Positions 45,280-54,071 are shown, numbered from the stretch's first letter. The stretch: 64,000 bases of DNA from Bacteroides acidifaciens (GCF_903181435.1 NZ_CAEUHO010000001.1:1674001-1738000), one strand, 5' to 3'. The notes: generated by a model not told the origin, from the sequence alone. Translations and numbers: made by a program.

Positions 45280-48147
45280 ATGCAAACATTTCTCCAACTA
45301 GTCGCTCACGATTTATATTCCAAAATAGGAAACGACCTGTCACGTACGGTACTCGTTTTCCCGAACAAGCGTGCCAACCTGTTTTTCAATGAATACCTGG
45401 CAGGAGAATCCGACCAACCAATTTGGGCTCCCGCTGCAATGAGTATCAGCGACCTGTTTCAGAAACTATCTGTACAGAAAACCGGTGACCCTATCCGATT
45501 AGTTTGCGAACTTTATAAAGTGTTCAAGGAAGAAACACAAAGCCAGGAGACATTGGATGATTTCTACTTTTGGGGAGAACTGCTTATCAGCGACTTCGAT
45601 GATGTAGATAAGAACATGGTAGATGCAGACAAACTCTTCAGCAATCTGCAAGACTTGAAGAACCTGATGGATGACTATGACTTTCTGGACAAAGAGCAAG
45701 AAGAAGCTATCCGGCAATTCTTCCAGAATTTCTCTATCGAACGCCGGACGGAACTTAAGGCGAAGTTTATTTCCCTTTGGGACAAACTAAGCTCTATTTA
45801 TCATCGCTATCAGGAGAACCTCGCAGAGCTAGGCATTGCCTACGAAGGTATGCTCTACCGGAATGTCATCGAGCAGCTCGATACTGACCGGCTCAAATAT
45901 GACAAATATATATTCGTCGGTTTTAATGTACTGAATAAAGTAGAACACCAACTCTTCAAACTGCTGCAGGACGCAGATAAAGCCATGTTCTATTGGGATT
46001 ATGATATATTCTATACCCAACAAATCAAGAAGCATGAAGCCGGAGAATTCCTTAAACGTAACTTACAGGATTTCCCGAACGAGCTTCCGGATAGTTATTT
46101 CGACTCTTTCAAAACACCCAAAAATATACGCTACATTTCCGCATCTACCGAAAATGCACAAGCGCGCTTCCTTCCCGAATGGATACGTACAACCTTCTCT
46201 AATAGTGAATGTGAAGAAAAAGAAAATGCAGTAGTACTCTGTAACGAAGCACTGTTGCTTCCCATACTCCATTCCATTCCGCAAGAAGTGAAGAACGTCA
46301 ATATCACTATGGGATTCCCATTGGCGCAAACTCCCGTATACAGCTTTATCAACGCAGCAATGGAATTGCAGACCAATGGTTATCGTAGCGATACCGGACG
46401 ATTTACCTACGAAGCAGTATCGGCTATATTGAAACATCCCTACACTCAACAACTGTCCACTCATGCCGATTCACTGGAAGATGAACTGACAAAGACAAAC
46501 CGCTTCTATCCGCTCCCTTCGGAATTAAAACAAGATGACTTCCTAGCCAATCTCTTCACTCCCCGCAGCGGCATCAAGGACTTATGCGACTACCTTGTCG
46601 GACTAATCAAAGATATCTCCATCCTGTACCGCAAGGAAGGAGAATACAATGACATTTTCAATCAACTTTATAGAGAATCCCTATTCCAGAGCCATCTTAA
46701 AATCAACCGTCTCTATAGCTTGATTGAAAGTGGAGAACTGAACGTTCGCACCGACACATTAAAAAGGCTGATTAGCAAAGTACTGACTGCCTCTAATATC
46801 CCTTTCCACGGCGAGCCTGCCATCGGAATGCAAGTGATGGGCGTATTGGAAACGCGTAATCTTGACTTCCGCAACCTTGTGATGCTATCTCTCAATGAAG
46901 GACAACTGCCCAAATCCGGTGGAGAATCCTCATTCATCCCATACAATCTTCGAAAGGCTTTCGGCATGACGACCATCGAACACAAAAATGCGGTTTACGC
47001 CTACTACTTCTACCGCCTGATACAACGGGCAGAGAATATCACTTTACTCTACAACACCTCTTCAGATGGCTTGAATCGTGGAGAAGAATCCCGTTTCATG
47101 CTACAATTATTAGTGGAAGGACCTCACGAAATCACCCGTGAATATCTGGAAGCCGGACAATCTCCGCAAAGCAATCAAGAGATACAAATCGAGAAGACAC
47201 CGAAGGTATTAAGACGAATTTACCGTGCTTACGACAGCACCAACCCGAAATCCGTCATTCTTTCCCCTTCCGCCCTTAACGCATACCTCGATTGTCGGTT
47301 GAGATTTTACTACCGGTATGTGGCAGGACTAAAGACTCCTGATGAAGTCAGTGCAGAAATCGACTCCGCTCTGTTCGGAACGATTTTCCATCTCTCCGCC
47401 CAACTGGCATATACCGAGCTGACAGCCAACGGAAATATGATACAGAAAGAAGACCTGGAACGCTTACTCCGTGATGAGGTCAAACTGCAAAGCTATGTTG
47501 ACCGAGCATTCAAGAAAGAACTATTCAAGGTAGCTCCTGAAGAAAAACCCGAATACAATGGCGTGCAACTTATCAACTCCAAAGTCATTCTCTCCTATCT
47601 GAAACAGTTGTTACGCAATGACCTTCAATATACTCCTTTTGAAATGATTGCCATGGAAGAGAAAGTTGTAGAAGAAATAACTATCCGCACCGGACAAGGC
47701 CCGTTCACTCTCCGTTTGGGTGGAACAATAGACCGTATGGACGCTAAGGAAGGAACTTTGAGAATCGTTGATTACAAAACCGGCGGAAGCCCCAAAACAC
47801 CAGCCAATATAGAGCAGTTGTTTACCCCTTCGGAAACACGCCCGAATTATATCTTCCAGACATTTCTCTATGCTGCCATTATGAGCCGGAAACAATCGCT
47901 GATGGTAGCTCCTGCCCTACTCTATATCCACCGAGCAGCATCGGAAAGTTATTCGCCCGTTATTGAAATGGGAGAACCCCGCAAACCGAAAATGCCGGTA
48001 AATAACTTCGCCTTTTTTGAGGACGAATTCCGCGAACGCCTGCAAGCACTATTAGAAGAGATTTTCGATGAGAAAGAAGCTTTTACGCAAACCGAAGATA
48101 TAAAGAAATGTTCGTACTGCGACTTTAAGGCAATCTGTAAACGATAG
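45280..48147 (+). CDS. addB: AddB-type PD-(D/E)XK nuclease with iron-sulfur cluster
   Basis: This 955-residue protein is the partner of the preceding AddA. It has a degenerate helicase fold at the N-terminus (VLVFPNKRANLFFNEYL near residues 24-40) and a C-terminal RecB-like nuclease: GGTIDRMDAKEGTLRIVDYKTG near 817-838 holds the catalytic Asp, Asp and Lys. Four cysteines in the AddB pattern, one in NAYLDCRLRFYYRY near 671 and three in KKCSYCDFKAICKR at the C-terminus, should bind a 4Fe-4S cluster that clamps the nuclease. The two genes form an operon with recombinational repair and defence against linear DNA as known roles. Confidence 0.9.
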   Translation: MQTFLQLVAHDLYSKIGNDLSRTVLVFPNKRANLFFNEYLAGESDQPIWAPAAMSISDLFQKLSVQKTGDPIRLVCELYKVFKEETQSQETLDDFYFWGELLISDFDDVDKNMVDADKLFSNLQDLKNLMDDYDFLDKEQEEAIRQFFQNFSIERRTELKAKFISLWDKLSSIYHRYQENLAELGIAYEGMLYRNVIEQLDTDRLKYDKYIFVGFNVLNKVEHQLFKLLQDADKAMFYWDYDIFYTQQIKKHEAGEFLKRNLQDFPNELPDSYFDSFKTPKNIRYISASTENAQARFLPEWIRTTFSNSECEEKENAVVLCNEALLLPILHSIPQEVKNVNITMGFPLAQTPVYSFINAAMELQTNGYRSDTGRFTYEAVSAILKHPYTQQLSTHADSLEDELTKTNRFYPLPSELKQDDFLANLFTPRSGIKDLCDYLVGLIKDISILYRKEGEYNDIFNQLYRESLFQSHLKINRLYSLIESGELNVRTDTLKRLISKVLTASNIPFHGEPAIGMQVMGVLETRNLDFRNLVMLSLNEGQLPKSGGESSFIPYNLRKAFGMTTIEHKNAVYAYYFYRLIQRAENITLLYNTSSDGLNRGEESRFMLQLLVEGPHEITREYLEAGQSPQSNQEIQIEKTPKVLRRIYRAYDSTNPKSVILSPSALNAYLDCRLRFYYRYVAGLKTPDEVSAEIDSALFGTIFHLSAQLAYTELTANGNMIQKEDLERLLRDEVKLQSYVDRAFKKELFKVAPEEKPEYNGVQLINSKVILSYLKQLLRNDLQYTPFEMIAMEEKVVEEITIRTGQGPFTLRLGGTIDRMDAKEGTLRIVDYKTGGSPKTPANIEQLFTPSETRPNYIFQTFLYAAIMSRKQSLMVAPALLYIHRAASESYSPVIEMGEPRKPKMPVNNFAFFEDEFRERLQALLEEIFDEKEAFTQTEDIKKCSYCDFKAICKR

Positions 48148-48165
48148 ATTGTTTTCAGAATTATA

Positions 48166-48245
48166 ATAACGTGAGTTCGATATAAGTTCGCCCGCATGGC
48201 TTCCCCTCCTTCGGGAAGTATAGGCTTATATCGAACTGACGTTAT
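48166..48245. terminator. Large imperfect palindrome between convergent genes
   Basis: Two 21-nt arms (48166-48186 and 48225-48245) pair with only one mismatch; each contains GTTCGATATAAG or its complement. Inside the loop CTTCCC (48200-48205) pairs with GGGAAG (48213-48218). It lies between the convergent addB and response-regulator genes, so a bidirectional terminator is likely; a dispersed repeat element is also possible. Confidence 0.65.
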
Positions 48246-48265
48246 ACTATATAAAGTAGAGTTTG

Positions 48266-48718
48266 TCACATCCCTTGACGTGCCTTACGCAACTCTTCCG
48301 TTTGCGCCACAATGATTCGCTTCGCCGTGACCAGTGAAATCTGATGCGTCACACGGATAATCAGTTCCTCTTTATTGAACGGCTTCGATATAAAGTCATT
48401 TCCACCCACCTGGAATCCCTTCACGGTATCCGCAGTACTATTAAGTGCCGTCAGGAAAATAATCGGAATTTCAGCCATTTCCGGATCTGCCTTCATTTGT
48501 TGCGCCACTTCAAACCCGCTAATATCGGGCATCATGACATCCAACAGTACTAAATCCGGTTTTTCCTTCTTCACCTGTTCCAATGCTTGTGCACCATTGC
48601 CGGCTGTCACAACATTGAATTTCTCATTGGTCAGAAGTACCTTCAGCAAAAGCACGTTTGAGATTACATCATCCACAATGAGCACTTTATATTCAGAAGG
48701 ATTAATTTCCATATTCAT
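48266..48718 (-). CDS. Single-domain response regulator (CheY-like receiver)
   Basis: This 150-residue cytoplasmic protein is a complete receiver domain with no output domain. Acidic residues Asp16 and Asp17 (VLIVDDV), phospho-acceptor Asp60 (LVLLDVMMPD), Thr90 (IIFLTALN) and Lys112 (ISKPFN) are all in place. The last 30 residues form a helix rich in charged residues (AKRIIVAQTEELRKARQ). No histidine kinase is adjacent, so its partner is elsewhere. The gap to the IbrB-like gene upstream is only 49 bp on the same strand, so it may be read as the last gene of that operon. Confidence 0.93.
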   Translation of the reverse strand: MNMEINPSEYKVLIVDDVISNVLLLKVLLTNEKFNVVTAGNGAQALEQVKKEKPDLVLLDVMMPDISGFEVAQQMKADPEMAEIPIIFLTALNSTADTVKGFQVGGNDFISKPFNKEELIIRVTHQISLVTAKRIIVAQTEELRKARQGM

Positions 48719-48767
48719 AATAATCGCGTTGTAATAGTTTTTTTATATATCAAACATAGCCATCAGA

Positions 48768-49310
48768 TTATAACACCTTGCGTTCTGTTTCTGTAGGCGC
48801 AACTTCGTCAGGAATACTGAATTCCCGGTTGGCAAAGAGATCCGCCAAACCCGAAATTTGTTTCAGACGTAACAATTCGTCACGGTCCATACCGATATTT
48901 TTCATAATCCACTGGTCGGACATACCTGCCTTGTCGAGTTCCGCAACAATATTACACATCAATTCAATGTTGTGCATCCCACGGGCACGATTGTGCCGTA
49001 TCGTCGAGCTCATACGATTCGACAAGTCTTTATCTATCACTACAATCGGGAGCAGTCCGTTCTCGCGTTTATAGATACGTTGCGACGTTTTCAGTACAGT
49101 ATAACGGTGATAACCGTCCACCAGAATATAGTTATCTTCTTCTTTGTTGTAATAACACACACATGGCATCGTAAAGCCATCTTCCCAAATGGAAAGTTCG
49201 AGCAACTTCATTTCAGGCGGCGCTACGACATTCGGATTATAATCGTTTGCATGTACTTTCTCTACGGGCACCGCTTTTACTTCGTAAACAGGGCTTTTAT
49301 CTACACTCAT
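48768..49310 (-). CDS. ParB/Srx-fold protein, IbrB-like
   Basis: This 180-residue protein has a ParB N-terminal/sulfiredoxin-like fold. VEKVHANDYNPNVVAP (about residues 17-32) opens the domain; VDGYHRY (64-70) corresponds to the ParB GxxR nucleotide-binding region and RHNRARG (105-111) to the ENxxR-like box. A short helical segment follows (about 115-160). Its start overlaps the stop of the IbrA-like gene by four bases (ATGA), so translation is coupled. In enterobacteria the same pair is IbrB-IbrA, known as regulators of prophage-borne immunoglobulin-binding genes, but with no settled biochemistry. It does not look like a chromosome-partition ParB because it lacks a DNA-binding HTH region of normal size and a ParA neighbour. 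Confidence 0.85.
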   Translation of the reverse strand: MSVDKSPVYEVKAVPVEKVHANDYNPNVVAPPEMKLLELSIWEDGFTMPCVCYYNKEEDNYILVDGYHRYTVLKTSQRIYKRENGLLPIVVIDKDLSNRMSSTIRHNRARGMHNIELMCNIVAELDKAGMSDQWIMKNIGMDRDELLRLKQISGLADLFANREFSIPDEVAPTETERKVL

Positions 49311-50611
49311 GACACTATGATTCTATATTGTTCCATTATTTGACTTCTTTTACTCATCTCTTCCTTCGTCGGCGAGAATCCCATATACTTGCAGGCATGG
49401 TCGTTCTTGATGATACAGATGCACATTCGCTTATAGGTAGGTATCTCCCTAAACTCCGGTATATCAATATCATCCTGATATTCCATGCGCACCGGCTTCT
49501 TCAACGTCTTATAGTTACTGTTGTCCATGACAATAATCGGCACTTTGGCATCAATCAGTTTCTTGATGGTGGCTTCACCCAGACAGCCCCCTTTCGTCCG
49601 CCAGAAATTTACGCTCACCGACAACTTCCGAAGATAATTCTTCCGTGCCCGCTCCGGCAAGGTAGACAACAGGAAGTACATAAACTCACGCCATGTATAT
49701 CCTTCGGGCAGTTTCACCGATTGCCATCCCATGGCATGGGTACCGCCATACATTCCGGTGAAGTTGACACCGTTCACCCGTCCTATCATCTTGCCCCATG
49801 TATTGGGATCGAGCACGCGATAGAGCTGAAGGCTCTCCTGTGCCTCATTAATGAAGGGACTCGCCACACGCTGCCGTTCCAAATTGACACCTGCCCGATA
49901 ATAAAGGTCATACAGTGTATTATAATCCCATTGGAACTTTCCGTTGGCAGTCCATACATCCGTCGTTTTCCAGTCGTAGATAGGATAGGCATTATAAATG
50001 TCGTTCCCCACTTTCGATGTCCACTTGTACTTATGATACATTTGAAACTTGCGGCTCATGTAGATACACCGCCACCGGTTGAAACTTTCCTGCGTGCGAA
50101 TCCCAATCAGGCAGCAAGTCCGCACTGCGTCATTCTTATTATGTATCCATTGCGCAAATCGCATCTGGAACTCATAATCCCACATCGTTGTGTTATAAAA
50201 AGGAAAGTCATCCTTGGTCATTGCCTTTTTGGGCATGGAGCGCACCCATATATTCTTCTTGCTGTCTTCCCAAGGACGCCAGAATGATTGGTACATAGAT
50301 GTACATGTAGATACGCGGAAAGGAATACACACACGGTACACCTCCAGGATATCCTTATTAGCTTCCAGAATCCGGTCTACATAATCAATGGTCATCTTAT
50401 ATTGAATCTCGTAATCCATATGAAAGACTCCGATACGTCTTTTCAAGTTATTCTTCCGGATATAGTCAATGCACATGTTCAACAATACTCCACTATCCTT
50501 GCCGCCGGAGAAAGATACATAGATATTATCAAACTCGTTAAATATAACCTTCAGTCGCTCTTGTGCCAGTTCATATACATTTTTTGTGCCCGTAACCTTC
50601 TTTTCCCCCAT
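49307..50611 (-). CDS. PAPS reductase-fold protein, IbrA-like (DUF3440)
   Basis: This 434-residue cytoplasmic protein starts with the ATP-pyrophosphatase/PAPS reductase P-loop YVSFSGGKDSG (residues 31-41), followed by RRIGVFHMDYEIQY. The fold continues through WRPWEDSKKNIWVR, TCCLIGIRTQES (with RTQES as in sulfotransferase/DndC relatives) and NAYPIYDWKTTDVW. The C-terminal half (about 240-420) matches DUF3440 and has a Cys-containing motif, KRMCICIIKNDHACKYMG, that could bind a metal. Enzymes of this fold adenylate or reduce sulfur-bearing nucleotides; DndC is a relative used in DNA phosphorothioation. The substrate here is unknown. It lies 3 bp after the GNAT-like gene and overlaps ibrB. Confidence 0.88.
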   Translation of the reverse strand: MGEKKVTGTKNVYELAQERLKVIFNEFDNIYVSFSGGKDSGVLLNMCIDYIRKNNLKRRIGVFHMDYEIQYKMTIDYVDRILEANKDILEVYRVCIPFRVSTCTSMYQSFWRPWEDSKKNIWVRSMPKKAMTKDDFPFYNTTMWDYEFQMRFAQWIHNKNDAVRTCCLIGIRTQESFNRWRCIYMSRKFQMYHKYKWTSKVGNDIYNAYPIYDWKTTDVWTANGKFQWDYNTLYDLYYRAGVNLERQRVASPFINEAQESLQLYRVLDPNTWGKMIGRVNGVNFTGMYGGTHAMGWQSVKLPEGYTWREFMYFLLSTLPERARKNYLRKLSVSVNFWRTKGGCLGEATIKKLIDAKVPIIVMDNSNYKTLKKPVRMEYQDDIDIPEFREIPTYKRMCICIIKNDHACKYMGFSPTKEEMSKRSQIMEQYRIIVS

Positions 50612-50614
50612 ATA

Positions 50615-51031
50615 TTATCTATACATTTTAACATATCTTGTCCACTTCTTATCCATGGAGATAAATTCAAACTTCTCGAATATCTCTTTGTCTTGTATCA
50701 ATGTGACCGAATTAAGTAACCAGTTCGCAGGACCGAATTCCTTGGTGATGGCAGGTAACAACCGCGACAGGATTTCCTCCCGTTCAGCATCTTCTGCATT
50801 CACATAATAATTATTGATTACAGCCTTCTTCCGGCTTTTTTGCTCCACCGGAACGAAGCCTACCACTTCTTTATCTCTCAGCGCAATAAACCACACATAC
50901 TCCTCGCCGGTCTTGAAAGGGTAATTATTGTTGGCACGTATTACTTCAGGATCCATAACCATCGGTGCCAAAAGCCGATACAAGTGTTTGTCTTTTCCTT
51001 TTAATTGTATTATCTGTATCATATCATTCAA
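50615..51031 (-). CDS. GNAT-like acetyltransferase fold protein of the IbrAB operon
   Basis: This 138-residue protein has a compact alpha/beta sequence with GNAT-type order: YVWFIALRDKEVVGFVPVEQ (about residues 43-62, strands 2-4 region), then KKAVINNYYVNAEDAEREEILSRLLPAI (in pieces), and a C-terminal KFEFISMDKKWTRYVKMYR strand resembling the last GNAT strands. The acetyl-CoA-binding motif R/Q-x-x-G-x-G/A is not clear, so it may be a non-catalytic or divergent member. A second ATG three codons in is an alternative start. It ends 3 bp before the IbrA-like start, so it is co-transcribed. Confidence 0.7.
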   Translation of the reverse strand: MNDMIQIIQLKGKDKHLYRLLAPMVMDPEVIRANNNYPFKTGEEYVWFIALRDKEVVGFVPVEQKSRKKAVINNYYVNAEDAEREEILSRLLPAITKEFGPANWLLNSVTLIQDKEIFEKFEFISMDKKWTRYVKMYR

Positions 51032-51125
51032 AAATGGACATACAAAAATAAGGAAAAAATATCAATTCAGTCATTTCTATTCCTAAAACATTTGTTTTTC
51101 ATATTATTATCTTTATATTTAATTA

Positions 51126-51545
51126 CTATTGATATCTGGCATTCACCATTCCTCTTTCACGTTTAAAGTAGGTCAGTACGGTAGCAGAACTGAGATATTC
51201 CCGTCCGGGAATGTGCGACCGGCTCCGGAATTTATATCGTGCACACACCACTTCACATGCCAAGCTATACTTAAAAAACAGTTTATAACGATGCTGTATA
51301 TAATCAAACATCTGGCAGAGGTGTGCAAAAGTCTCCCCCACCTTATCATTGGGAATAATTTGTGGCTCACGGTTCGTTTCTTCTATATGCTCCATCTTAT
51401 CAAGTATATATTCCAATTGTTCTATTTCCTCTTCCGTCTTTTGTATTGTACACTTCATTTGTTCCGATTTCTCTTTCTGGTGCATGTATTGTTCGCGCTT
51501 ATGTTGTAAACGTGCCTTTATTGCTTCTTTTCCTTTTAATACCAT
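51126..51545 (-). CDS. Coiled-coil hypothetical protein, first gene of the IbrAB operon
   Basis: I do not recognise this 139-residue protein. Residues about 5-55 are strongly charged and heptad-like (KEAIKARLQHKREQYMHQKEKSEQM in pieces, EEEIEQLEYILDKMEHIEE), predicting a coiled coil. The C-terminal part contains FAHLCQMFDYIQHRYKLFFK and several basic residues (CARYKFRSRSHIPG). It is 94 bp upstream of the GNAT-like gene on the same strand. It could be a DNA-binding or oligomerising accessory factor of the IbrAB module; this is inference from position only. Confidence 0.75.
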   Translation of the reverse strand: MVLKGKEAIKARLQHKREQYMHQKEKSEQMKCTIQKTEEEIEQLEYILDKMEHIEETNREPQIIPNDKVGETFAHLCQMFDYIQHRYKLFFKYSLACEVVCARYKFRSRSHIPGREYLSSATVLTYFKRERGMVNARYQ

Positions 51546-51625
51546 AATTTTTAGTTATATATGAATACTCTGGCACTGCTTCCGGATAGCCATTTAAAAT
51601 GCCATATAAAATCTTTTTCCGCATG

Positions 51626-51633
51626 CAAATATA
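51626..51633 (-). promoter_or_regulatory. Candidate -7 box of the IbrAB operon
   Basis: CAAATATA reads TATATTTG on the minus strand (TAnnTTTG). The start of the first gene is at 51545, which would give a leader of about 75 nt. There is no TTTG at the standard -33 distance. Confidence 0.4.
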
Positions 51634-51742
51634 GAGAAGATTGTTTCAATAATTAGATTTTTAATTAAAAAGTTTCACGCAAATGGGATATTTAAATTAC
51701 CGGCATTAAAAAGTTTGTTTTTTCAGCCTGTGAGGCAAGTAG

Positions 51743-51750
51743 TACTTTTG
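51743..51750 (+). promoter_or_regulatory. Candidate -7 box of the replication gene set
   Basis: TACTTTTG matches TAnnTTTG; a TTTG at 51714-51717 is 25 bp upstream, longer than the usual spacer. It would read the small ORF at 51775 and the DnaD-like and DnaB genes. Confidence 0.45.
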
Positions 51751-51774
51751 TGGCGTAATCAAACTTTGTAGACA

Positions 51775-51903
51775 ATGGAAAAGGAGAAAAAGATACAATG
51801 TATTTTAATACATTCTTTCTTTACTATATATATTATGGGGACTGAGGGGTGGTCGAAGCGCGATTACGACATACGCGCTCCCCCCTTTAAACAGGGCATT
51901 TGA
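51775..51903 (+). CDS. Possible 42-residue small protein upstream of the DnaD-like gene
   Basis: An ATG 18 nt after the predicted transcript start opens a 42-residue frame, MEKEKKIQCILIHSFF..., ending PPFKQGI and TGA. It has a basic start, a hydrophobic middle (ILIHSFFTIYIMG) and a basic C-terminus. I recognise no family, and there is no independent sign of coding. Confidence 0.3.
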   Translation: MEKEKKIQCILIHSFFTIYIMGTEGWSKRDYDIRAPPFKQGI

Positions 51904-51992
51904 GAAAAAAGAAAGAGGTCGGTTCGGGTGGTTCAAAAAAACAGAGATACCAGACAGCCGGAATACTTTCATAATATATTCACCAAAAATTT

Positions 51993-52616
51993 ATGAAAAT
52001 GAATAAACCAACAGCAGAAATGCTAAAAAAGGGATATCTTCTCTTCCCTAAAGTGTTATTTGAGGAGCAGATTAAAGCGACTAAAGGCGCAAGAGGATAT
52101 TTCGATGCCTTTATCCTGGTATTAACCCACGTCAATTACAGCACCACAACGTGTTGCAGCCATAATCACACGATCGAGTGTCGTCGTGGTGAGTCCATAA
52201 TGTCCATAGCCCGCTGGGCTAAAATATTCGGATGGAAACGCAGCCGTACACGGTATTTCTTCAACAAGATGTATGAAGAGGATATTATCCAGCGAGTTGC
52301 CAACCCGTATACCACTCACATACGTATCCCCGCCTACGATATGTTCGTTGGACAGAAGCGTCGCGAGAATGCCCGTGAAACAACGAACGGAGTCACCTTC
52401 GAGACATTCTGGGAGAAATATCATGAAGTAACCCAAACCCCCAAGCGCAATATCGGGCGGGCGCGCCGGGAATGGAAAAAGCTTTCTCCTCATGAGCGAA
52501 ATCTCAGCCTGAAGAATATTGATGAATATTATGACAACCTAACGGACACGAAGTACTGTATGCAGGCAAGCACGTATCTGTCGGACAAGGCATTCATGAA
52601 CGAATATGATTATTAG
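51993..52616 (+). CDS. DnaD-like replication protein (helicase loader type)
   Basis: This 207-residue protein resembles phage/plasmid replication initiators of the DnaD or helix-turn-helix replication-O type. The first half is a winged-helix-like region (about residues 60-115: RRGESIMSIARWAKIFGWKRSRTRYFFNKM in pieces, then YTTHIRIPAYD), preceded by GYLLFPKVLFEEQIKATKGARGYFDAF (in pieces). The second half (about 130-205) has TFETFWEKYHEVTQTPKRNIGRARREWKKLS (in pieces) and LKNIDEYYDNL, matching the C-terminal helical module near helicase loaders. It is followed after 8 bp by the DnaB gene, as in phage replication modules. Confidence 0.78.
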   Translation: MKMNKPTAEMLKKGYLLFPKVLFEEQIKATKGARGYFDAFILVLTHVNYSTTTCCSHNHTIECRRGESIMSIARWAKIFGWKRSRTRYFFNKMYEEDIIQRVANPYTTHIRIPAYDMFVGQKRRENARETTNGVTFETFWEKYHEVTQTPKRNIGRARREWKKLSPHERNLSLKNIDEYYDNLTDTKYCMQASTYLSDKAFMNEYDY

Positions 52617-52624
52617 AAAAGAGA

Positions 52625-54004
52625 ATGAGTGAAATTTTAAACCCGCAGGATGCCGAGCTCGAGGAAATAGTACTCGGCGCCTGCCTGCTGGAAAGCAAAG
52701 CCATCACACTGGTTGCAGACATATTGCGACCGGAAGTCTTTTACACTGAAACAAACCGTGAGATTTATTCCGCCTTGCAGAGCATGTACCGTGCCGGAAA
52801 GGCAATAGACATCATGACGGCAAAAGAGGAACTTGCCCGGCGCGGCAAGCTCGAATTCATAGGCGGGCCTTACACAATAGTACGCATCAGCGCCCGTGTA
52901 GTGTCCAGTGCCCATCTCGAATACCATGCCCGGATTCTGAAACAGAAATATATCCGCCGTGAAGCGATTCTGGCATTCCACAAACTTCTGGCACTGGCGG
53001 CCGATGAAACAATCGACATAGATGATACACTGACTGATGCCTATACCCTTTTCGACCGGTTGGAGAAAGAGCGTGGCAATGCCGAACATCTTCGTTCCAT
53101 GTTGCAACTTATGGAAGATACTATCAAGCAGATAGAAGTCCGCATTGCCTCTAACAAGAATGGTGTCACGGGGCTGCCTACCGGATTTGCCGACCTCGAC
53201 CGCCTGACGTGCGGCTGGCAACCCGGTGACGAGGTGGTTATCGCCGCCCGTCCCGCAGTAGGCAAAACCGCCTTTGCCCTGCACCTGGCACGGGCTGCCG
53301 CTATTGCCGGATACCATATCGCTGTATATAGCCTCGAAATGCAGGGCGAACGCCTGGGAGATCGCTGGTTACTGGCTGCCGCTCCGAGGGTCAACCCTGA
53401 CCACCTCCGCAGCGGACAGCTTACTCCCAATGAGTTACAACAGATACACGAAGCATCAACAGAGCTGTCACGCCTGCCTATTCACATCGATGATAACCCA
53501 TCAGTGAGCATGGATTATGTCCGCTCTTCGGCAAAACTGCTACATAGCAAAGGGAAATGTGACGGTATCATCATTGACTACCTGCAACTGTGCGACATGA
53601 AAAGCGACCAGAACAACCGCAACCGTGAGCAAGAGGTAGCCCAGGCCAGCCGTAAAGCCAAGATGCTGGCAAAAGAGTTGAATATCCCCGTGATACTTCT
53701 CAGCCAGTTGAATCGTAATGTGGAAGGACGTCCCGACAATCGCCCCAGCCTGAGCGACCTTCGGGAAAGTGGAGCTATCGAACAAGACGCGGACTTGGTA
53801 CTGATGCTTTCACGTCCCGCCCTTTCAGGACGTGAGACAGACCGCAAGAGTTCATATCCTACCGAAGGACTGGGAGTGATAGATGTTGTCAAACACCGTA
53901 ACGGAACAACCAAGGAGCTTTACTTCAGACATGATCCGAGCATGACAAAGCTGGAAGACTACGTGCCCGGAATAGATTGGATGAAAAAGCATACAACTGC
54001 TTAG
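52625..54004 (+). CDS. dnaB: Replicative DNA helicase DnaB (accessory/phage-type copy)
   Basis: This 459-residue hexameric helicase has the DnaB N-terminal helical domain (about residues 1-110: NPQDAELEEIVLGACLLE, LRPEVFYTETNREIYSA) and a RecA-like motor domain (TGLPTGFADLDRLTCGWQPGDEVVIAARPAVGKTA in pieces, Walker A near 205-215; YSLEMQ; DGIIIDYLQLCD near 318-330; LSQLNRNVEGRPDNRPSLSDLRESGAIEQDAD in pieces; VVKHRNGTTKE). Length is normal. Its place next to DnaD-like, HU-like and amidase genes and not with a chromosomal replication gene suggests an accessory, phage-derived copy. A strong hairpin follows 31 bp after the stop. The local GC content looks higher than in the surrounding AT-rich genes. 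Confidence 0.9.
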   Translation: MSEILNPQDAELEEIVLGACLLESKAITLVADILRPEVFYTETNREIYSALQSMYRAGKAIDIMTAKEELARRGKLEFIGGPYTIVRISARVVSSAHLEYHARILKQKYIRREAILAFHKLLALAADETIDIDDTLTDAYTLFDRLEKERGNAEHLRSMLQLMEDTIKQIEVRIASNKNGVTGLPTGFADLDRLTCGWQPGDEVVIAARPAVGKTAFALHLARAAAIAGYHIAVYSLEMQGERLGDRWLLAAAPRVNPDHLRSGQLTPNELQQIHEASTELSRLPIHIDDNPSVSMDYVRSSAKLLHSKGKCDGIIIDYLQLCDMKSDQNNRNREQEVAQASRKAKMLAKELNIPVILLSQLNRNVEGRPDNRPSLSDLRESGAIEQDADLVLMLSRPALSGRETDRKSSYPTEGLGVIDVVKHRNGTTKELYFRHDPSMTKLEDYVPGIDWMKKHTTA

Positions 54005-54035
54005 CCGTTTTTTATTAAACATTCGATTTATTTTA

Positions 54036-54071
54036 ACCGGCCGCTTGATTGGAGACAATCGGGCAGCCGGT
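54036..54071 (+). terminator. Stem-loop downstream of dnaB
   Basis: ACCGGCCGCTTGATT (54036-54050) pairs with AATCGGGCAGCCGGT (54057-54071) over 15 positions with one mismatch and two G-T pairs, loop GGAGAC. It is followed by TATTTGG, not a strong T tract, and leads straight into the 22-bp array. Confidence 0.65.

Larger units (their letters stand above)
51546..51992. other. Divergent intergenic region between IbrAB operon and replication genes
   Basis: This 447-bp gap holds -7-like boxes on both strands (51626-51633 minus, 51743-51750 plus) and one possible 42-codon plus-strand ORF (51775-51903). I see no other gene. Confidence 0.6.

Noticed and set aside
48768..49310. Chromosome- or plasmid-partition ParB
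   Set aside because: It is short, has no ParA neighbour, and is translationally coupled to a PAPS-reductase-fold gene, which fits IbrB better.
49328..50287. Plus-strand open frame of 319 codons
   Set aside because: It is antisense to the IbrA-like gene, which has an intact P-loop and family motifs; the frame shows no recognisable domain or start signals.
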